The position numbers and the translations under genes are program-made. Shown piece after piece: positions 1-7,859 of a DNA stretch of 24,569 nt. Below the pieces are notes generated by a model, which saw nothing but the letters and a program-made list of their open reading frames with translations, did not search any database and was not told the DNA's origin. Every line of letters begins with the position of its first letter. Position 1 is the stretch's first letter. Source of the stretch: Roseovarius sp. UBA6217 (GTDB lineage: Bacteria; Pseudomonadota; Alphaproteobacteria; Rhodobacterales; Rhodobacteraceae); contig DISF01000009.1 of NCBI GenBank assembly GCA_002421985.1, positions 1-24,569 of the forward strand, given 5' to 3'.

Positions 1-2724
1 CAGCGCGCCGATGATGCCGATGGGCATGGCAAGCATGACGGCAAAGGGAATCGACCAGCTTTCATAAAGCGCCGCCAGCGACAGGAACACCGCGGCGAGC
101 GAAAGCGCATAGAGAAGCGGCGCCTGACTGCCCGAGTCGCGTTCCTCCAGCGAAAGCCCCGTCCACGCCAGCTCAAACCCGGTGCCAAGCTCTGCGACAA
201 GCCGCTCCATCTCGGCCATCGCCTCGCCGGTCGAGACGCCGGGGGCGGGAGAGCCCTGGATCTGGACCGCCGGGATGCCGTTATAGCGGTAAAGCCCCTG
301 CGCCCCATAATCCCAATTGCCCTCGGAGAAATTCGAGAACGGCACCAGCCCGCCGCTGGCATTGCGCACGCGCCATTTCTCGATATCGGTGGGGGTGGCG
401 CGGGCCTCGGCTTCACCCTGCACATAGACGCGCTTGATGCGCCCCTGATCGAGGAAATCGTTCACATAGCTGCCAGCCCAGGCGATTTGCAGCAATTGGC
501 CCACATCCGTGGGTGTCAGCCCCATCGCCCCCGCCTTGCGCCAGTCGATATCAAGATTGAACTGCGCCGCATCCTCAAGCCCGTTGGGCCGGGCAGAGGC
601 GATGAGATCGCTTTGCGCCGCCATCCCCAGAAGCCGGTTGCGCGCCGCCATCAGGTCAACATGGCTCTGACCGCCGCGGGCCTGAAGGTAGAAATCAAAC
701 CCCGACACATTGCCCAGCTCGATCACCGAGGGCGGCACCACCGGGAACACCATCGCATCGCGGATCTGGCTGAAGGCCCCAAAGGAGCGGCCCGCAAGCG
801 CCTGCACGCTTTGATCGGGTCGCGGGCGTTCGTCCCAGTCCTTGAGCTTTACGAAGGCGATGCCCATGTTCTGGCCGTTGCCCGCCAGGCTGAACCCGAC
901 GACGCCGAAAATGGAATCCACCACCTCGGTTTCCTGCTCGAGGTAATAATTCTCTACCTGTTTCACCACGTCGAGCGTGCGCCCGGAGGTGGCTCCCGTG
1001 GGCGTCTGAATGATGGTGAAGAGAATGCCCTGATCCTCATCGGGCAGAAAGCCCGTGGGTGTGCGCACGAACATCAGCGCCATGCCGACGCCCAAGGCGA
1101 GATAGACCAGGAGCACCCGCACCGGGCGGCGCACCGACCAGCGCACCGTGCCAGTATAGCCTTTGGTCACCGCGTTGAACCCGGTATTGAACCACGCAAA
1201 CGGCCCGCGCTGCGGCTCGTGCCCCTTGGGCTTGAGCAGCGAGGCGCAGAGCGCGGGCGTCAGCGTGATCGCCACCACGACCGAAAGCGCCATCGCCGAA
1301 ACAATGGTGATCGCGAATTGCTGATAGATCACGCCGGTCGAGCCGGGAAAGAACGCCATCGGCACGAACACCGCCGAGAGCACCATCGCGATGCCCACCA
1401 GCGCGCCGGTGATCTGGCCCATGGATTTATGCGTGGCCTCGCGTGGGCCAAGGCCTTCTTCCTCCATGATGCGTTCGACGTTTTCAACCACCACGATGGC
1501 GTCATCGACCAGAAGACCGATGGCCAGCACCATCGCCAGCATCGTGAGCGTGTTGATCGAAAAACCGGCAGCGGCCAGCACCCCGAACGTGCCCAAGAGG
1601 ACCACGGGCACCGCAAGCGTCGGAATGATCGTCGCGCGCAGGTTTTGCAGGAAAAGCAGCATCACGAGAAACACAAGCCCGATCGCCTCGAACAGGGTCT
1701 TGACCACCTCCTTGATCGAGATCTCCACGAAAGGCGTGGTGTCATAGGGGATCACGTAATCGACGCCCTCGGGAAAGAAGCGGGCGAATTCCTCCATCTT
1801 TTCCTTGATCGCGCGTGCGGTCTCGAGCGCGTTGGCCCCCGGTGCCAGCGTGATCGCCATGCCCGCCGACGGATTGGTGTTGAACCGCGCGGTGGTGGCA
1901 TAGTTTTCCGCCCCGATCTCGACCCGCGCGACGTCATCGATCAGCACCAGCCCGCCATCGGTTTCGGCGCGCAGAACGATCTGGCGGAAATCCTCGGGCG
2001 TGCTGAGCAGCGATTGCGCGGTGATCGTGGCGTTGAGTTGCTGGCCCTCCACGGTCGGGTGTGCGCCAAAAGCGCCCGCCGAGATCTGCGCATTCTGGGC
2101 GGAAACCGCCGCCACCACATCCGACGGCGTCAGGCCAAACCCCGCCAGCTTGGACGGGTCGAGCCAAATACGCATCGCATATTGCGCGCCGAACACATTG
2201 ACCGATCCGACACCTTCGGTCCGGCTCAGCTCGTCGACAAGGTTGGTGACCATGTAATCCGACAGGTCCACCTGATCGAAGGTGCCATCGGTCGAGATCA
2301 TCCCCACCACCATCAGAAACCCGGCCGAGGATTTTTCGACCTTGATGCCCTGACGCTGCACGATTTCAGGCAAGAGCCGCGTGGCCTGACCCAACTTGTT
2401 CTGCACCTGCACCTGCGCGATATCTGCATCGGTGCCGGTCTCGAATGTCAGGGTGATCTGGGCATCGCCTTGCGAGGTCGAGCGCGACGAGAAATAGCGC
2501 AACCCATCCAGCCCGGTCATCTGCTGTTCGATCACCTGCGTCACGGTATTGGCCACCGTATCGGCGGATGCGCCGGGATAATTGGCCGTAACGGTCACGG
2601 AGGGTGGCGCGATCTGGGGATATTGTGCGACCGGCAAGAGCCGGATCGCCAGCACACCCACGCCCATGATCAGGATCGATATAACCCAGGCAAAGACCGG
2701 ACGATCTATGAAGAAACGTGCCAT
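1..2724 (-). CDS. RND (HAE1/AcrB-type) multidrug efflux permease, C-terminus cut by window edge
   Basis: Inner-membrane proton-driven pump subunit that would take drugs from the periplasm and inner membrane and pass them to an outer-membrane channel. An open frame of 908 codons runs from ATG 2722-2724 to base 1 without a stop; AcrB is about 1050 residues, so roughly 140 are missing. The start MARFFIDRPVFAWVISI is the usual first transmembrane segment. The TM4 proton-relay pair falls at Asp407-Asp408 (codons 1506-1501, in LLVDDAIVVVENVER), the same numbers as AcrB. The later relay Lys and Thr (AcrB 940 and 978) lie outside the window. An AAGGGA ribosome site precedes the ATG, and the gene starts 19 nt after the adaptor stop, so the two form one operon. 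Family assignment is firm; substrates are unknown. Confidence 0.95.
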   Translation of the reverse strand, partial: MARFFIDRPVFAWVISILIMGVGVLAIRLLPVAQYPQIAPPSVTVTANYPGASADTVANTVTQVIEQQMTGLDGLRYFSSRSTSQGDAQITLTFETGTDADIAQVQVQNKLGQATRLLPEIVQRQGIKVEKSSAGFLMVVGMISTDGTFDQVDLSDYMVTNLVDELSRTEGVGSVNVFGAQYAMRIWLDPSKLAGFGLTPSDVVAAVSAQNAQISAGAFGAHPTVEGQQLNATITAQSLLSTPEDFRQIVLRAETDGGLVLIDDVARVEIGAENYATTARFNTNPSAGMAITLAPGANALETARAIKEKMEEFARFFPEGVDYVIPYDTTPFVEISIKEVVKTLFEAIGLVFLVMLLFLQNLRATIIPTLAVPVVLLGTFGVLAAAGFSINTLTMLAMVLAIGLLVDDAIVVVENVERIMEEEGLGPREATHKSMGQITGALVGIAMVLSAVFVPMAFFPGSTGVIYQQFAITIVSAMALSVVVAITLTPALCASLLKPKGHEPQRGPFAWFNTGFNAVTKGYTGTVRWSVRRPVRVLLVYLALGVGMALMFVRTPTGFLPDEDQGILFTIIQTPTGATSGRTLDVVKQVENYYLEQETEVVDSIFGVVGFSLAGNGQNMGIAFVKLKDWDERPRPDQSVQALAGRSFGAFSQIRDAMVFPVVPPSVIELGNVSGFDFYLQARGGQSHVDLMAARNRLLGMAAQSDLIASARPNGLEDAAQFNLDIDWRKAGAMGLTPTDVGQLLQIAWAGSYVNDFLDQGRIKRVYVQGEAEARATPTDIEKWRVRNASGGLVPFSNFSEGNWDYGAQGLYRYNGIPAVQIQGSPAPGVSTGEAMAEMERLVAELGTGFELAWTGLSLEERDSGSQAPLLYALSLAAVFLSLAALYESWSIPFAVMLAMPIGIIGAL

Positions 2725-2743
2725 TTTCGTGTCCCTTGCCCGG

Positions 2744-3856
2744 CTACTCTGCGCGCTCTTCGGGGGCGACAGTTGCCCCCGGCGCGGTTTTCTGAAATCC
2801 CGACACCACAAGCCTGTCGCCGGGTTCCAGCCCCTCGTTCACCACCCAGTCGGCATCACGATCCTGTATGATGCCGATGGCGCGCTCTTCGATCACGTTC
2901 TCGGCGTTCACGACCCATACGTTGGGTCGCCCGCGCCGGTCGCGCACGACGCTTTCCTGCGGCACCAGATAGACCCCCTTGGCCACCTCGACCGGCATGA
3001 GAACCTGCACATACATACCCGGCAAAAGCAGCAAATCGGGATTGTCGAACTCCATACGCAGCGTGACCACCCCGGTTTGGGCATCGACATTCGGCTCGGC
3101 AGCCCTGAGATGGCCGGTCTCGGAATAGTCCGACCCATCCGCAAGGATCAGCCGCACCGTCGCATCGGCACCGCGCAGCGCATCTTCGGTCTCGCCACGC
3201 CGCCAGCGAAGCAGGTCGGCGGCGGATTGGGTCACGTCCACGTAAACCGGGTTGATATTGCGGATCACCGCCAATGGCTGCGCCTGGCTCGCGGTCACAA
3301 GCGCGCCCTGCGAGGTCTGCGACAGGCCGATCCGGCCCGAGAGCCGCGCGCGTATCGTGGTGCGCGACAGCTCGATCTCGGCGGAGTTGAGTTGCGCGCG
3401 CGCAAGCTCCAGCCCGGCCTCGGCGCTGTCACGGGCAGATACCGCCTCGTCGAGCGCCTGCTCGCTGGCCACGTTGCGCGATTGCAACTCGACAAGCCGC
3501 CGCGCCTCGCGTTCGGCGGCGCGCAGCACGGCCTCGGCCTGCGCCACGCTGGCGCGCGCCTGACGCACCGTCGCCTCATAGGTGGACTGGTCGATCTGGT
3601 AGAGCGGATCGCCCTCGGCCACGTCTGCGCCCTCGTCGAACAGGCGTTCAGTGATGATGCCGTTGACCTGCGGGCGCACTTCGGCCTCTGCAGAGGCGGC
3701 GACGCGCCCCGGCAAGAGCGAGGTGAGCGTCACATCCTGCGGCTCGACCGTGACCACTGTCACCGGCACCGGACCCTGCTGGGCCGTCAGTGCGGCCGGG
3801 ACAATGCAGGCACAGGCGGCAACCGCCACCACCACGAAACGGGAAAGACAAGTCAT
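2744..3856 (-). CDS. RND efflux periplasmic adaptor (AcrA/MexA, HlyD family)
   Basis: Membrane fusion protein that joins the RND pump downstream to an outer-membrane channel. I start it at ATG 3854-3856 (MTCLSRFVVV...; 370 aa), with GAAAGGG upstream. An in-frame extension to 4063 has no coding look and no signal sequence. The N-terminus is an export signal with two readings: a lipobox-like VAAC with Cys15, as in lipoprotein AcrA, or signal peptidase I cleavage after LTA (residue 25). Then come the lipoyl half-motif (about 45-75), an alpha-hairpin rich in Ala, Glu and Arg (about 85-160), the second lipoyl half (ARLSGRIGLSQ), the beta-barrel with LLLLPGMYVQV, and the membrane-proximal domain ending ...GDRLVVSGFQK. 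No outer-membrane channel gene or TetR-type repressor is visible here. Confidence 0.93.
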   Translation of the reverse strand: MTCLSRFVVVAVAACACIVPAALTAQQGPVPVTVVTVEPQDVTLTSLLPGRVAASAEAEVRPQVNGIITERLFDEGADVAEGDPLYQIDQSTYEATVRQARASVAQAEAVLRAAEREARRLVELQSRNVASEQALDEAVSARDSAEAGLELARAQLNSAEIELSRTTIRARLSGRIGLSQTSQGALVTASQAQPLAVIRNINPVYVDVTQSAADLLRWRRGETEDALRGADATVRLILADGSDYSETGHLRAAEPNVDAQTGVVTLRMEFDNPDLLLLPGMYVQVLMPVEVAKGVYLVPQESVVRDRRGRPNVWVVNAENVIEERAIGIIQDRDADWVVNEGLEPGDRLVVSGFQKTAPGATVAPEERAE

Positions 3857-3964
3857 CACAAGCCCTTTCAAAGACAAAGGTTTGGGGCGCACGCATCCGG
3901 TAAGATGAGAGTTGTTGTGGTTTGTAGATATGACGCTTTGGGAAATAGCAAGTGCAAAGGTCTC

Positions 3965-3985
3965 GGGGCAATGACCCGATGCCCC
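3965..3985 (-). other. GC-rich inverted repeat between pheT and the efflux operon
   Basis: Perfect 6-bp arms (GGGGCA / TGCCCC) with a 9-nt loop lie 75 bases after the pheT stop and 109 bases before the adaptor ATG. On the minus strand no T-run follows, so it is at best a weak terminator for pheT. A repressor site for the efflux operon is the other reading. I found no convincing -35/-10 pair nearby, although TTGCAC followed about 19 nt later by CATATC is possible. Confidence 0.3.
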
Positions 3986-4020
3986 ACCGGGCCCCTTTGT
4001 TTTCGGCTCACGCGCCCATG

Positions 4021-4080
4021 TCCGCGCAGGACACCGCCTGATCTTCCGCCCCGCATGCCTCATCCGCGCAGGACACCGCC
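4021..4080. repeat. 18-bp direct repeat copying the last six codons of pheT
   Basis: Bases 4063-4080 are the last six sense codons of pheT (Gly-Gly-Val-Leu-Arg-Gly). The identical 18 bases recur at 4021-4038, 24 bases beyond the end of the first copy (period 42). The sequence between and after the copies differs, and the distal copy is not followed by a stop codon. Confidence 0.85.
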
Positions 4081-6459
4081 CGTGGCCTTGCCGACCTTTT
4101 CCACGATCCTTGCCGAAACGGCCTCGATCTCGGCCTCGGTCAGGGTGCGGTCGCGCGGTTGCATCCGCACCGTCACGGCAAGCGATTTCTTGTCCTCGCC
4201 AAGATTGCCGCCGATGAATTCGTCAAACACCCGCACATCCTCGATCAGCGTCTTGTCGGCCCCGGCGGCGGCATTGACCAGCGTGATCGCCTCGACGCCG
4301 GTATCGACGACAAAGGCGAAATCGCGCTCCACCGCCTGAAGATCGCTCACACCGAGCGCCCCGCGCGAGGCGCTGCTCTTGCGCGGCAGCGGGATCTCTT
4401 CGGGGAAAAGGGTAAAGGCCACAGCCGACCCCTTCACGTCGAACGCGCGCAGCACGCGCGGGTGCAGCTCGCCGAAAATGCCCAGCACCTTGTTCGGCCC
4501 GAGGCAGATCATCCCGTGCCGCCCCGGATGCCACCACGCGGGCGCGCCGCGCAGGATCTGCACCTTGGCGGGTGCCCCCATGCCCGAGAGGATCGCCTCG
4601 GCATCGGCCTTGGCATCAAAGAGATCATGCGCGCGCGCGCTGCCATGCACGTCTTTTGGCCCGGTGCGGCCCACGAGGATACCGGCCACCATCAGAGCCT
4701 GCTCCTCGGGCTCGCCGCCGTGAAAGGCGTGGCCCACCTCAAAGAGCGCCATATCCATGATCCCGCGCGCCTGGTTGCGCGCCGCCGCCTGCAACAGCCC
4801 CGGCAGCAGCGAGGGGCGCATATGGCTCATGTCCGAACTGATCGGGTTGGCAAGCCTCGTGGCGTCGCCACCGCCGCCGAAAAGCGCCGCGGCCTCATGG
4901 TCGATAAAGCTGTAGGTGACGCATTCATTATAGCCCAGCGCCGCCGCGCCGCGCCGCGCGATCTGCGCGCGCTTCTGCATCGGGCTGAGGATCGGCCTGG
5001 GCACGCCGGGCAGGGCGCGCGCCATCGGGCGGCCTTCGAGTTTGGTCAGCGACGCGATCCGCGCCACCTCCTCGACAAGATCCGCCTCGCCAAGAATATC
5101 GGGCCGCCAGCTTGGCACATGGGCCATGTTGCCCTCGAGCCGGAAGCCGAGCGCGGTCAGGGTCTGGCGCTGATCGCTTTCGGGAATATCCATGCCCACA
5201 AGCGAGCGCACCCGCGCCGCATCGAGCCGGTAGGCGCGCGCCACGTCCGGCACCTTGCCCGCGACCACGCGATTGGACGGCGTGCCACCGCAAAGATCAA
5301 GGATCATCTGCGTTGCCAGATCAAGCGCCTCGTCGTTGAACGCCGGGTCTATGCCGCGCTCGTTGCGATAGCGCGCGTCGGAATTGATCTTGAGCGCGCG
5401 GCCCGTCATGGCGATCTGCACCGGGTCCCAGACGGCGGCCTCGAGAAAGACGTTGACCGTCTCATGGGTGCAGCCGGTGGCGAGCCCCCCCATGATCCCG
5501 CCGATGCTCTCGATGCCGGTATCGTCAGAGATCACCACCTGTCCGGGGCCGAACTCATAGGTCTTGTCGTCAAGGCCCACAAGCGTCTCGCCGCCCTGCG
5601 TGCGATGCACGCGAAGATCGCCCGCCACCTTGTCTGCGTCGAACACGTGCAGCGGGCGGTTGCGGTCATAGGTGAAGAAATTGGTGATATCCACCAGCGC
5701 CGAGATAGGCCGCAACCCGATCGCGCGCAGGCGCTGCTGCAACCAGTCGGGCGAGGGCCCGTTCCGCACATCGCGAATAAGCCGCCCGGCAAAGACGTGA
5801 CAGCCCCCCTGCGCGGCATCCTCGTCGATGGTCACGCGGATGGGGCAGGTGAACTGCCCCTCGATAGTCGCCACCGGCGCGGGCCGCAGCGTGCCAAGCC
5901 CGCGCGCGGCAAGATCGCGCGCGATCCCCCGCACGCCAAGCGCATCGGGGCGGTTCGGCGTGATCGCGATCTCGATCACCGGATCCACCTTGGCCGGGTC
6001 GTTTGCCGCCAGCCAGTCGGCAAACCGTTCGCCCACCTCTCCCGAGGGCAATTCGATGATGCCGTCATGCGCGTCCGACAACTCCATCTCGCGCTCCGAG
6101 CACATCATGCCCGCGCTTTCGACCCCGCGGATCTTGCCCACGCCGATGGTTGTGTCGATTCCCGGCACATAGGTGCCCGGCTTGGCCACCACCACGGTGA
6201 TCCCCGCGCGCGCGTTGGGCGCACCGCAGACGATCTGCACCTCGCCCTCGGCGGTGGCCACCCGGCACACGTGCAGCCGGTCGGCATCGGGATGTTGCCC
6301 GGCCTCCAGCACCTTGCCGATGGTGAAATCGCGCAGCCGCGCCGCCGGGTCGCTCACGTTCTCGACCTCAAGGCCGAGATCGGTCAGCGTCTCGGCGATC
6401 TCGGTGACGGTGGCGCTGGTATCGAGATGATCTTTCAGCCAGGAGAGTGTGAATTTCAT
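4060..6459 (-). CDS. pheT: Phenylalanyl-tRNA synthetase, beta subunit
   Basis: Charges tRNA-Phe as part of the cytoplasmic alpha2-beta2 enzyme; the beta chain binds tRNA and edits mischarged Tyr-tRNA. The protein has 799 residues, normal for the long bacterial form. Domains in order: N-terminal MKFTLSWLKDHL, an EMAP/tRNA-binding OB fold (about 40-150, with HPDADRLHVCRV and QIVCGAPNA), the B3/B4 editing domain (about 210-385, including SDARYRNERGIDP), B5 (about 405-475), a core catalytic-like domain, and the C-terminal FDX-ACB anticodon-binding domain (about 706-798, ending RDRTLTEAEIEAVSARIVEKV). The start ATG follows GGCGGAAATGACCT. The gene stands apart from pheS, which is not in the window; cuyA lies 111 bases upstream, behind a probable terminator. 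An 18-bp copy of its 3' end lies just downstream. Confidence 0.98.
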   Translation of the reverse strand: MKFTLSWLKDHLDTSATVTEIAETLTDLGLEVENVSDPAARLRDFTIGKVLEAGQHPDADRLHVCRVATAEGEVQIVCGAPNARAGITVVVAKPGTYVPGIDTTIGVGKIRGVESAGMMCSEREMELSDAHDGIIELPSGEVGERFADWLAANDPAKVDPVIEIAITPNRPDALGVRGIARDLAARGLGTLRPAPVATIEGQFTCPIRVTIDEDAAQGGCHVFAGRLIRDVRNGPSPDWLQQRLRAIGLRPISALVDITNFFTYDRNRPLHVFDADKVAGDLRVHRTQGGETLVGLDDKTYEFGPGQVVISDDTGIESIGGIMGGLATGCTHETVNVFLEAAVWDPVQIAMTGRALKINSDARYRNERGIDPAFNDEALDLATQMILDLCGGTPSNRVVAGKVPDVARAYRLDAARVRSLVGMDIPESDQRQTLTALGFRLEGNMAHVPSWRPDILGEADLVEEVARIASLTKLEGRPMARALPGVPRPILSPMQKRAQIARRGAAALGYNECVTYSFIDHEAAALFGGGGDATRLANPISSDMSHMRPSLLPGLLQAAARNQARGIMDMALFEVGHAFHGGEPEEQALMVAGILVGRTGPKDVHGSARAHDLFDAKADAEAILSGMGAPAKVQILRGAPAWWHPGRHGMICLGPNKVLGIFGELHPRVLRAFDVKGSAVAFTLFPEEIPLPRKSSASRGALGVSDLQAVERDFAFVVDTGVEAITLVNAAAGADKTLIEDVRVFDEFIGGNLGEDKKSLAVTVRMQPRDRTLTEAEIEAVSARIVEKVGKATGGVLRG

Positions 6460-6517
6460 AGGTCATTTCCGCCTGCAAGCCCGCGTTCCTCCGCGCTTTA
6501 GCGGATATGGCCGACAT

Positions 6518-6541
6518 GGAAAACCCCGCTTTGCAGCGGCG
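6518..6541 (-). terminator. Probable intrinsic terminator of cuyA
   Basis: On the minus strand CCGCT and AGCGG (6539-6535 and 6530-6526) pair around a GCAA tetraloop, then come GG and TTTT (6523-6520). It lies about 30 bases after the cuyA stop and 60 bases before the pheT start, and would insulate pheT from cuyA. The stem is short and the T-run is brief. A second perfect 5-bp hairpin (6490-6505) follows in the pheT leader. Confidence 0.45.
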
Positions 6542-6570
6542 CTTTCGGGTTGTGCCGGGATGGGACCGTC

Positions 6571-7587
6571 TCAGCCCTGCCAGCGGCCCGAGAAATCGAA
6601 CGCGGCATCATAGCCAAAAAGCGCCACAGCCCCGCCGGTATGAAGGAACACCACCCGCTCGCCCGTCTTGAAATGGCCCTTGCGGATAAGGTCGATCAAG
6701 CCCGCCGCGCCCTTGGCCGAATAGACCGGATCGAGCAGGATCCCCTCCAGCTCGGCGAACATCTTGATCGCCTCCAGCCCGCTTTGCGTGGGAATACCAT
6801 AGCCCTCGCCCACGTAATCGGTATTGGCCACCACATCCGCGCGCGCGACAACACCCGCGCAGCCCAGCTTTTCGGCGGTCGCACAGGCGAGGTTGTAGAC
6901 GTTTTCCTCCTGCTTGGGTTTGGGTGCGCGCACGCCGATGCCCAGAAGCGGGATGTGCGCATTCATCGCCTTGAGGCCCGTGATGAGGCCCGCCTGCGTG
7001 CCCGCGCTGCCGGTAGCGTGGACGATATGATCGACCGTGAGGCCGCGATCATTGAACTGGCCCAGCATCTCGAAGGCGCAATTGACATAACCCAGCGCGC
7101 CGGTAGGGTTCGAGCCGCCGCCGGGGATGGTATAGACGTTGCGCCCGTCGGCGCGAAACCGCTCCGCCACCTGCTCCATCTCGGCATTCATGTCGCCGCC
7201 GCCGGGGCGCTTTTCGGTCGTGGCCCCGTGCAGGTGATCAAGCAGCACGTTGCCGTTATTGTTGTAATTGGCGTTGTTGGAGCCGGTCCTGTCCTCGAGC
7301 AGGATATGGCAATCCATGCCCATCCTGGCGGCAAAGGCAGCGGTCTGCCGCGCGTGGTTGGATTGCGTGGCGCCTTGGGTCATCACCATGTCGGCGCCTT
7401 GCAACTCTGCCTCGGCCATCAGGAATTCAAGCTTGCGGGTCTTGTTGCCGCCGGTGCTCAGCCCGGTGCAATCATCGCGCTTGATCCAGATTTCCGGCCC
7501 GCCCAACTCCCGGCTCAGCCGATCAAGCCGCTCCAGCGGGGTGGGCAGATGCGCGACGAAGCGGCGGGGAAAGCGGGCAAGATGCAT
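6571..7587 (-). CDS. cuyA: L-cysteate sulfo-lyase (PLP enzyme, D-cysteine desulfhydrase/ACC deaminase fold)
   Basis: Predicted cytoplasmic PLP enzyme that splits L-cysteate into pyruvate, ammonia and sulfite. I start it at ATG 7585-7587 (MHLARFPRRF..., 338 aa), four bases after GGAGG; the longer frame would need a TTG upstream of that site. The PLP lysine is Lys49 in STGGNKTRKLEF, and the cofactor/substrate loop is TQGATQSNHARQTA. Other marks of the CuyA branch, as I remember the Ruegeria pomeroyi enzyme, are IKRDDCTGLS, RTGSNNANYNNNGN, the phosphate-cradle ATGSAGTQAGL, RAPKPKQEENVY and LLDPVYSAKGAAGL. The near full-length likeness to CuyA is why I prefer it over DcyD or ACC deaminase. No sulfonate regulator, exporter or sulfite oxidase gene is adjacent, so it looks like a stand-alone gene between two terminator/promoter regions. 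Confidence 0.78.
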   Translation of the reverse strand: MHLARFPRRFVAHLPTPLERLDRLSRELGGPEIWIKRDDCTGLSTGGNKTRKLEFLMAEAELQGADMVMTQGATQSNHARQTAAFAARMGMDCHILLEDRTGSNNANYNNNGNVLLDHLHGATTEKRPGGGDMNAEMEQVAERFRADGRNVYTIPGGGSNPTGALGYVNCAFEMLGQFNDRGLTVDHIVHATGSAGTQAGLITGLKAMNAHIPLLGIGVRAPKPKQEENVYNLACATAEKLGCAGVVARADVVANTDYVGEGYGIPTQSGLEAIKMFAELEGILLDPVYSAKGAAGLIDLIRKGHFKTGERVVFLHTGGAVALFGYDAAFDFSGRWQG

Positions 7588-7615
7588 GGGGCCTCCGGTC
7601 AATATGCGTTTTCAT

Positions 7616-7646
7616 GATCTAGCGGCGTGACACATCCCCTGTCCAA
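7616..7646 (-). promoter_or_regulatory. Candidate cuyA promoter
   Basis: On the minus strand TTGGAC (7646-7641) is followed 17 bases later by GCTAGATC (7623-7616). The latter matches the alphaproteobacterial -10 form GCTANAWC exactly. The cuyA ATG would lie about 28 bases below the -10 element. The -35 match is partial and the call is inference only. Confidence 0.3.
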
Positions 7647-7682
7647 TGCCAATCTCGCCAAAGGTTATGCAGGATACGCAAG

Positions 7683-7823
7683 ATGCGCCATGTCAGCCAA
7701 TCGGCCTTTACCCGGCGGTTGCGGGTGATCGCGGCGGCGCGCCGCAAGCCGCTCACGCTCTTGCCCGAGGCCGTGCCGCACCTGCCCGCCATGCACAGCC
7801 TTGCGCAGCCGCCATCGCTTTGA
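7683..7823 (+). CDS. Candidate small protein (46 aa) upstream of pncB, unknown function
   Basis: A short frame starting MRHVSQSAFTRRLRVIAAA and ending LPAMHSLAQPPSL sits between the divergent cuyA and pncB. It is not recognised. The case for coding: AGGA lies 8 bases before the ATG, about 40 of 46 codons end in G or C while second positions are mixed (the pattern of the real genes here), and it ends 36 bases before pncB on the same strand. The product is basic and Arg-rich in its first half, without a membrane segment or Cys pairs. Against it: overlapping frames on both strands are also open, including a Trp-rich minus-strand frame ending at 7619. It could equally be part of the pncB leader. 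Confidence 0.35.
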   Translation: MRHVSQSAFTRRLRVIAAARRKPLTLLPEAVPHLPAMHSLAQPPSL

Positions 7824-7859
7824 TTTAACCGCCCCATTGCCCTGCCCGGAGGCCGCCCG

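Noticed and set aside
487..2871. 794-codon plus-strand frame opposite the RND permease
   Set aside because: Shadow of the permease reading frame, with Arg/His-rich content and no recognisable domain; the permease keeps Asp407-Asp408 in register.
3857..4063. 69-codon N-terminal extension of the efflux adaptor
   Set aside because: It would put a non-hydrophobic, Arg/Pro-rich stretch before the export signal; the ATG at 3856 has its own ribosome site and is followed at once by the signal.
4159..6501. 780-codon plus-strand frame opposite pheT
   Set aside because: Antisense shadow of a clearly intact PheT.
6571..7587. ACC deaminase
   Set aside because: Shares the fold and PLP site, but the whole chain matches the CuyA type far better than AcdS.
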